Assembly: GCF_000512735.1 (NCBI RefSeq)
Contig: NZ_CP007028.1
Coordinates: 1,054,001-1,118,000 of the forward strand
Reading direction: 5' to 3'
DNA length: 64,000 nt
From: Thermocrinis ruber
GTDB lineage: Bacteria > Aquificota > Aquificia > Aquificales > Aquificaceae
Each line of letters opens with the position of its first letter. The first letter of the stretch is position 1. The notes below the pieces were generated by a model. That model had not been told where the DNA came from. It worked only from the letters and a program-made list of their open reading frames with translations, and did no database searches. The translations under genes and the position numbers were made by a program. Below are positions 59,136 to 64,000 of the stretch, one piece after another.

Positions 59136-60403
59136 AACCACTCCTTATAAAAGGAAGCCGGCTAATAGACCCAAGCCAAGATCTGGACACAGTGGGAGAT
59201 CTATTAATAGAGGATGGAAAGATAAAGGCGGTGGGCAACAACTTAAACTTTCCTTATGCGGAAATAATAGACGGGAGGGGTCTGATCCTCTGTCCATCCT
59301 TCGTGGATGTGCATGTGCATCTTAGGGACCCAGGACAAACTTACAAGGAGGACATAGAAAGCGGTAGTAAGTGTGCGGTAGCGGGGGGATTTACTACGGT
59401 GGTGTGTATGCCCAACACACAGCCAGCCATAGATAGCCCGGAGGTTGCCCAGTATGTAATACAAAGGGCAAGGGAGGTGGGGTTATGCGAAGTCCTGCCC
59501 GCCGGCGCCTTAACCAAGGGAAGGCAGGGAAAAGAACTGACGGACTTTTTTGCCCTAAAGAACGCAGGCTGTGTGGCACTGACCGATGACGGCTCTCCCC
59601 TGATGGACTCAAGGCTCATGGAAAAAGCCCTGAGGTTGGCAAGACAGCTTGGGCTTTTTGTGATGAACCACTGCGAGGACGATGGCTTGGCAAGAGGGCA
59701 CATAAATGAAGGGTATGTTAGCTCTTTGCTCGGCATTGCCCACAGAAGTCCAAGCGCTGAGGATGTTTTGGTAGCAAGGGACTGTATCCTTTCCTATCAT
59801 ACCAAAGGAAGAATACACATCCAACACCTCTCTTCCAAGCTTTCTGTAGAGATAATAAGGTTCTTTAAGGAAAAATCCGCACCCATATCCTGCGAAGTCA
59901 ACCCCTACCATCTGTTCTTTGAGGAGGATGAGCTTTTAAAAAGCGGTGCCAACGCCAAGGTTAATCCACCTTTGAGAAGGGAGGAAGATATACAGGCCCT
60001 TTTGGAGGGCATAAAGGACCGCACTATAGATTGCATAGCCACAGACCACGCACCACACGCCAAAAAGGAAAAGGGTCTGTTGGAAAGCGCTATGCCTGGT
60101 ATGATTGGTTTGCAGACTGCATTACCTATGGCTTTAGAGTTGGTAAGAAGGGGGATCATAGACCTAAAAAGAATGGTGGAACTGCTTTCCATAAACCCTG
60201 CTAAGCTGTTGGGAGTGGAAAGAGGCATAAAGGTAGGTGCCCTTGCTAACCTGGTGCTTTTTAATCCGGACCAAGAATGGGTCCTCAACGAGGAAACGAA
60301 CCTCTCCAAATCCCAGAACACACCCCTCTGGGGAAAAACCCTCAAAGGGCGGGTAGTTATGACCATTAAGGATGGTAAAATAGTCTATAAAAGTGGTGCG
60401 TAA
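59132..60403 (+). CDS. pyrC: Dihydroorotase (class I)
   Basis: PyrC closes carbamoyl aspartate to dihydroorotate in pyrimidine synthesis. The 423-residue protein has the metal motif DVHVHLRDPGQTYKEDI, MNHCEDDGLARG, and the catalytic ATDHAPHAKKEK. In Aquifex the enzyme is active only in complex with aspartate transcarbamoylase (PyrB), which is not in this window. It overlaps bioA by 4 nt. Confidence 0.96.
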   Translation: MKPLLIKGSRLIDPSQDLDTVGDLLIEDGKIKAVGNNLNFPYAEIIDGRGLILCPSFVDVHVHLRDPGQTYKEDIESGSKCAVAGGFTTVVCMPNTQPAIDSPEVAQYVIQRAREVGLCEVLPAGALTKGRQGKELTDFFALKNAGCVALTDDGSPLMDSRLMEKALRLARQLGLFVMNHCEDDGLARGHINEGYVSSLLGIAHRSPSAEDVLVARDCILSYHTKGRIHIQHLSSKLSVEIIRFFKEKSAPISCEVNPYHLFFEEDELLKSGANAKVNPPLRREEDIQALLEGIKDRTIDCIATDHAPHAKKEKGLLESAMPGMIGLQTALPMALELVRRGIIDLKRMVELLSINPAKLLGVERGIKVGALANLVLFNPDQEWVLNEETNLSKSQNTPLWGKTLKGRVVMTIKDGKIVYKSGA

Positions 60404-62615
60404 AATTGGATTAATTCTGGCTATCTTTTTTGGTGTTCCCTTTCTTGTGCTTTTCGTCATCCTGTTAGCCTTATACAACGGCTTACCTTCACCTAAGGCA
60501 TTAAAAGACTGGAAACCCCCAGAGGCAACGGTCATATACGACTACAAAGGAAGACCCTTTGGAGACATAGCCCTCCAGAGGAGGTACTATGTTACTCTTG
60601 ATAAAATACCTGCCCACACAAGGTACGCCTTTATAGCCGCAGAAGACAAAAACTTTTACAAACACTTTGGCGTAGACCCCATTGCCATCATCAGGGCACT
60701 CATTATAAACATTCACAGCAAAGACATAAAACAGGGCGCTTCCACCATTACCCAACAGTTGGCAAGAAACCTCTTTTTAACGCCAGAAAGAAGTCTAACA
60801 AGGAAGATAAAGGAAGCCCTCTTGGCGATAAAAATAGAGAGGGAGTTTTCAAAGGACAAAATTTTGGAACTTTACCTTAATTACATATACCTTGGACATG
60901 GAGCCTACGGGGTAGAAGCAGCATCCCGCATATACTTTGGCAAATCGGTAAAGGATTTAACGGTGGATGAGTCCGCGGTATTGGCGAGCCTGCCAAAGGC
61001 ACCCACAAAGTATAACCCCTTTAGAAACCCAGAGAGGATCTTAGAAAGGCGCAACTATGTGCTCTTGAGAATGTTGGAGGACGGCTACATAAGCCAAGAG
61101 GAGTACGAAATCTACTCAAAGAAACCACTAAAGCTAAGGCTTGAGAATAGATATTACGGCATGGATTACTTCTTGGATTATGTAAAGGATTACGTAGTGG
61201 AAAAATACGGCGAGACCATTCTGGCAGGGGGCTATGCTATATACACCACCATAGATAAGGACCTTCAGGAGCATGCAAGACAGGTGTTAGAAAAGGGTAT
61301 ATACCGGGTGGCAAAGGCAAACGGCATACCAGCCCTCCCTGCAGATTACTCCACTGCGGAAAAACTCTACAGAGAGCAGAAGGTGGATATAAAACCGGGC
61401 AAGGTGCTCATAGGAAAGATAAAGGACGTGCAGGGTAATGAGTATGTGGTGGAAATAGGGGACAAAGAGTTTAAAGCAGAAAAGGGTGAGCTTCCCTTTG
61501 AAAAGGGAGACTATGTTTTTGTTAGGTTTTATCAGGTAAAAAAAGAGCTAAGGTGGGAAGTTCTGCCGGACCTTCAAGGTGCCTTGGTAGCTTTGGATGC
61601 AAAGACGGGTGCCATAAGGGCAATGGTTGGGGGATATTCTTACATGAGGAGCCCTTACAATAGGACGGTGTATGCCAAAAGGCAACCGGGCTCTGCCATA
61701 AAACCGATTATATATCTCTCCGCCCTCATGAAGGGCTACACACAGGCCAGTTTAATAGACGCTACACCCAGAAGTTTCTACGACCCATCCACAGGCAAAG
61801 AATGGACGCCAAGGAACTACGAGGGAGCTGAGTATGGATACGTGTCCTTGAGAACTGCTTTAGCTAAAAGTATAAACACCGCCACTGTAAATCTGTTAGC
61901 AGACATAGGCTTTGATTTGCCAATACAGGTGGGAAAAAGTTTGGGATTGGAGCTAAAACCTTACTACTCTATGGCTCTTGGTAGCATAGAAACAACACCT
62001 CTACAGCTAACCTCCGCCTACCAAGCCTTTGCAAACCTCGGTGTATGGTGTAAGCCTTACTTTATAGTCAAGATAGTCTCTTCGGACGGGCGGGTTTTGG
62101 AGGAGAATAGCCCCCAATGCGAACAAGTTTTGCCAACACAAGAAACAAGAGTGCTTGTTGATATGCTTAGGGCTGTAGTTTTGGAGGGAACCGCAGTGTC
62201 CGCCTCCTCCATAGACAGGTTTGTGGCGGGAAAAACGGGCACAACCAACGATTACATGGATGCGTGGTTTGTAGGATTTACTCCTGAGATAGTCGCTGGT
62301 GTTTGGGTGGGCTTTGATTTAAAAAGAAGCATGGGCAAAGGTATGGCTGGTGCCCGGGTAGCCCTGCCCATTTGGATTGATTTTATGTCTGTGGCCGCAT
62401 ACATGTTTCCAAAGGAGGACTTCCCAGTGCCAGAGGGTGTTGTCTTTGTAAATTGTCCCACTCCAATGGCTTTCATAGCTGGCACAGAGGGAATATGTTC
62501 TCAAAAGCAGGAACAACAAGAACAGGAAAAACCCAAGGACGAGCTTGAAGGCATAGTGGAACCCAAGTTTTTACCAGAACAACAAGAACAACCAAAGATA
62601 AAGGAGGTACCCTAA
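60393..62615 (+). CDS. Class A penicillin-binding protein (PBP1a type)
   Basis: The 740-residue bifunctional enzyme polymerises and cross-links peptidoglycan. After a short basic tail and membrane helix (about 5-27) comes the GT51 transglycosylase domain (AAEDKNFYKHFG with the catalytic Glu, QGASTITQQLARNLFL). The transpeptidase domain follows, with Ser in KRQPGSAIKP, SINTA and KTGTTND. A ~60-residue Gln/Glu/Lys/Pro-rich tail ends the protein. The start is GTG at 60393 (a second GTG follows), overlapping pyrC by 11 nt. Confidence 0.94.
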   Translation: MVRKIGLILAIFFGVPFLVLFVILLALYNGLPSPKALKDWKPPEATVIYDYKGRPFGDIALQRRYYVTLDKIPAHTRYAFIAAEDKNFYKHFGVDPIAIIRALIINIHSKDIKQGASTITQQLARNLFLTPERSLTRKIKEALLAIKIEREFSKDKILELYLNYIYLGHGAYGVEAASRIYFGKSVKDLTVDESAVLASLPKAPTKYNPFRNPERILERRNYVLLRMLEDGYISQEEYEIYSKKPLKLRLENRYYGMDYFLDYVKDYVVEKYGETILAGGYAIYTTIDKDLQEHARQVLEKGIYRVAKANGIPALPADYSTAEKLYREQKVDIKPGKVLIGKIKDVQGNEYVVEIGDKEFKAEKGELPFEKGDYVFVRFYQVKKELRWEVLPDLQGALVALDAKTGAIRAMVGGYSYMRSPYNRTVYAKRQPGSAIKPIIYLSALMKGYTQASLIDATPRSFYDPSTGKEWTPRNYEGAEYGYVSLRTALAKSINTATVNLLADIGFDLPIQVGKSLGLELKPYYSMALGSIETTPLQLTSAYQAFANLGVWCKPYFIVKIVSSDGRVLEENSPQCEQVLPTQETRVLVDMLRAVVLEGTAVSASSIDRFVAGKTGTTNDYMDAWFVGFTPEIVAGVWVGFDLKRSMGKGMAGARVALPIWIDFMSVAAYMFPKEDFPVPEGVVFVNCPTPMAFIAGTEGICSQKQEQQEQEKPKDELEGIVEPKFLPEQQEQPKIKEVP

Positions 62616-63136
62616 TGGCTATTATAAAACCTTACAAGGGCATATTTCCCAAAATTCATCCATCCGTTTATATGTCCGAGAATGTGGTGGTAGTGGGAGA
62701 TGTGGAAATAGGTGAAGACTCAAGCCTGTGGTTTGGCACTGTAGTTAGGGGAGATGTAAATTACATTCGTATAGGAAAGGGGACAAACATCCAAGACAAC
62801 TCGGTGATCCATGTTACTCACGATACCCATCCCACCATTATAGGAGACTACACAACGGTGGGACACAGGGTTATATTGCACGGATGCAAAGTGGGAAACT
62901 ATGTGTTGATAGGTATGGGGGCGGTGGTTATGGACGGCGTGGAAATAGAGGACTACGTCCTGGTGGGTGCTGGTGCCTTGTTGACCCCTAACAAAAAATT
63001 TCCCTCCGGTGTTTTGGTGGCCGGCTTTCCTGCTAAGGTGGTAAGAGACCTAAAACCCGAAGAGATAGAATACATAAAACAGTCTGCCCAAAACTACATA
63101 GCATACAAAAATAGCTACCTAAATGAGTCTGAGTGA
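62615..63136 (+). CDS. Gamma carbonic anhydrase-like hexapeptide protein (YrdA/PaaY type)
   Basis: The 173-residue left-handed beta-helix protein keeps the three metal His of gamma carbonic anhydrases: two in IHVTHDTHPTIIGDY and VGHRVILHGC. The C-terminal helix includes PAKVVRDLKPEE. Many relatives are active or inactive carbonic anhydrases, others accessory proteins. In a CO2-fixing organism a CO2/bicarbonate role is plausible. AAGGAGG precedes the ATG, which overlaps the stop of the PBP gene by one base. Confidence 0.88.
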   Translation: MAIIKPYKGIFPKIHPSVYMSENVVVVGDVEIGEDSSLWFGTVVRGDVNYIRIGKGTNIQDNSVIHVTHDTHPTIIGDYTTVGHRVILHGCKVGNYVLIGMGAVVMDGVEIEDYVLVGAGALLTPNKKFPSGVLVAGFPAKVVRDLKPEEIEYIKQSAQNYIAYKNSYLNESE

Positions 63137-63494
63137 GCTTTTAGACAGGCTCAGAGAGCTTTCAAAGACAGCGGTGGTAGTGGTGGAGGGTAAAAGGGAC
63201 AAGGAAGCCCTAAAAAAGCTTGGAATAGAAAACGTGATCACCATTGCGGGCAAAAGGCTAACAGACCTGGCGGATATACTTGAAGGTACTCCGCAGGTCA
63301 TCCCCCTTTTTGACCTGGATGAGCACGGAGAGAGAATCCATAAAAAGGTAGTGGCAATTTTGTCCTCTCAGGGTTATATTTTGATAGATGAGTTTAGGGA
63401 AAAGCTCAAAGAGTACGGAGTAGTGTACGTGGAGGATTTGTATGAGAAAGTTAGAGGTGCTAAAAAACCTGCTGGTTCAGGACAGGCTGATTAA
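63123..63494 (+). CDS. Small Toprim-domain protein
   Basis: The 123-residue protein is a single Toprim domain with VVVVEGKRDKEALKKLG (catalytic Glu) and IPLFDLDEHGERIHKK (the DxD metal pair). Relatives include RNase M5-like nucleases and the small archaeal/bacterial Toprim proteins of unknown target. Standing next to an RNase III gene, an RNA-processing role is a reasonable guess. It overlaps the previous gene by 14 nt and the next by 53 nt. Confidence 0.82.
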   Translation: MSLSELLDRLRELSKTAVVVVEGKRDKEALKKLGIENVITIAGKRLTDLADILEGTPQVIPLFDLDEHGERIHKKVVAILSSQGYILIDEFREKLKEYGVVYVEDLYEKVRGAKKPAGSGQAD

Positions 63495-63939
63495 GTTTAA
63501 CTTGGACCTTTTGGAGGGGCTTCTCAGAGAAATAAGGGCAGACATAGAGGAGATAAAGATCCTTGTGGAATCCTGCCTTGAGGGAGAAGAAAAGGAAAGC
63601 CTATTAAGAACTTTGGCAGACTTTGAGGCTAACTTTAAAAGTCTGATAGTCCAAGCTTTGGACTACATATACGACCTTTACGAGATTTTCAACTTTGACA
63701 TCACCTTTCTTTCAAACATACCCGAAGAGCTGGGCAGAGAAATAGAGAGATTGGACGCAGTAAACAGTATAAACAAAAACTTAGAGACCCTTGCCAAAGC
63801 ATTAGAAGATATAGTAAGCCTGGCAGACCGGGATGAGAAAATAAAAGTTATACTCACACCCCTTCTGGTTTACAGAGAGGTTTTGGAACATGGTATGGCC
63901 TTTAATCAAAAGTTGGCAGGGGGAGCTTACGTATTCTGA
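63442..63939 (+). CDS. Helical protein of unknown function
   Basis: The 165-residue protein is almost all helix (IKFNLDLLEGLLREIRADIEE split, SLLRTLADFEANFKSLIVQA, NKNLETLAKALEDIVSLADR) and probably forms a coiled coil. There are no membrane segments or motifs. It begins inside the Toprim gene in another frame (53-nt overlap), suggesting coupled translation, and its end overlaps the convergent RNase III gene by 13 nt. No family is recognised. Confidence 0.65.
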   Translation: MRKLEVLKNLLVQDRLIKFNLDLLEGLLREIRADIEEIKILVESCLEGEEKESLLRTLADFEANFKSLIVQALDYIYDLYEIFNFDITFLSNIPEELGREIERLDAVNSINKNLETLAKALEDIVSLADRDEKIKVILTPLLVYREVLEHGMAFNQKLAGGAYVF

Positions 63940-64000
63940 AGCATTTCATAGACCTTTTTAGCAGCCTCTTGTTGGGCTTCTTTTTTGTTCCTTCCCCTTC
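63927..64000 (-). CDS. rnc: Ribonuclease III, C-terminal end (runs off the window)
   Basis: Only the last 24 codons are present. The minus strand reads GRNKKEAQQEAAKKVYEMLQ followed by NT and a stop. This is the end of a double-stranded-RNA-binding domain (the conserved KKxAxxxAAxxxL helix) and fits RNase III. The catalytic part lies beyond the window. Confidence 0.8.
   Translation of the reverse strand, partial: RGRNKKEAQQEAAKKVYEMLQNT

Noticed and set aside
1-64000. CRISPR arrays, insertion sequences, prophage, rRNA
   Set aside because: I looked for regularly spaced repeats, transposase or integrase motifs and rRNA signatures on both strands and saw none.

Overview
The window looks like a chromosomal segment of a thermophilic, hydrogen- or sulfur-oxidising member of the Aquificales (Hydrogenobacter, Thermocrinis or Aquifex type). 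The evidence is a set of rare markers lying together. These are a split leucyl-tRNA synthetase (alpha subunit only, 30184-31992), a split carbamoyl-phosphate synthase (C-terminal half only, 11952-13553), a small PIN-domain protein of the Aquifex protein-only RNase P type (44288-44869), a TtuA/TtuB tRNA thiolation pair typical of thermophiles, and an MqnD-type futalosine menaquinone gene. Genes are tightly packed with many 1-40 nt overlaps. No insertion sequence, prophage, CRISPR array or rRNA is visible, and no gene-free stretch reaches 300 bases. The genus is inference.

Layout. 1-6.6 kb: start of a type IV pilin gene, then rlmB, nadA, glmU, tRNA-Lys, a class II aldolase, coaE and the ttuB-ttuA pair. 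6.6-9.5 kb: a compact sigma-54 regulon made of a dyad-rich enhancer, a -24/-12 promoter, two tandem DUF2173 genes, an internal hairpin terminator, an SCP2-like gene and a PAS-AAA-HTH activator. 9.5-15.5 kb: tRNA-Asn followed by minCDE, a HAD phosphatase, carB C-half, an M23 peptidase and a DUF374 acyltransferase in one run. 15.4-18 kb (minus): a TlpA-like lipoprotein with a CxxH site, thrC and an SDH-type membrane protease.

18-30.2 kb: a complete Pel exopolysaccharide operon in the order pelB-C-D-E-F-G-A, plus one extra membrane-anchored helical-repeat (TPR-like) gene. 30.2-35.1 kb: leuS alpha, then an Fe-S/sulfur cluster (iscU, PP-loop enzyme, tusA, DUF1858-like, nfu, aroE) behind a Fur-box-like element. 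35-38 kb (minus): a GGDEF-EAL protein, hisA and hemH. 38-44 kb: a radical SAM enzyme, a FUN14 protein, ubiX, and an oxidative pentose phosphate cluster gnd-zwf-pgl, followed by a UMF1-like transporter whose first membrane helix is coded upstream of any standard start codon.

44.2-51.8 kb: RNase P-like PIN protein, iscA, then a minus-strand set (YbbR protein, aroA, two-component system, radA, moaA, mqnD). 51.8-57.3 kb (minus): TonB-dependent receptor-exbB-exbD-tonB-phoD behind a PhoP/PhoB-box-like repeat, which reads as one phosphorus scavenging unit. 57.4-64 kb: zinc-ribbon/HEAT protein, bioA, pyrC, a class A penicillin-binding protein, a gamma carbonic anhydrase-like protein, a Toprim protein, a helical protein and the tail of RNase III.

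A pattern across the window: about a dozen genes have a TATAAT-like -10 box ending only 6-9 bases before the start codon, which predicts leaderless mRNAs. Operon-leading genes such as the DUF2173 pair, iscU, iscA, pelC and the TonB receptor instead carry strong AAGGAGG ribosome sites.
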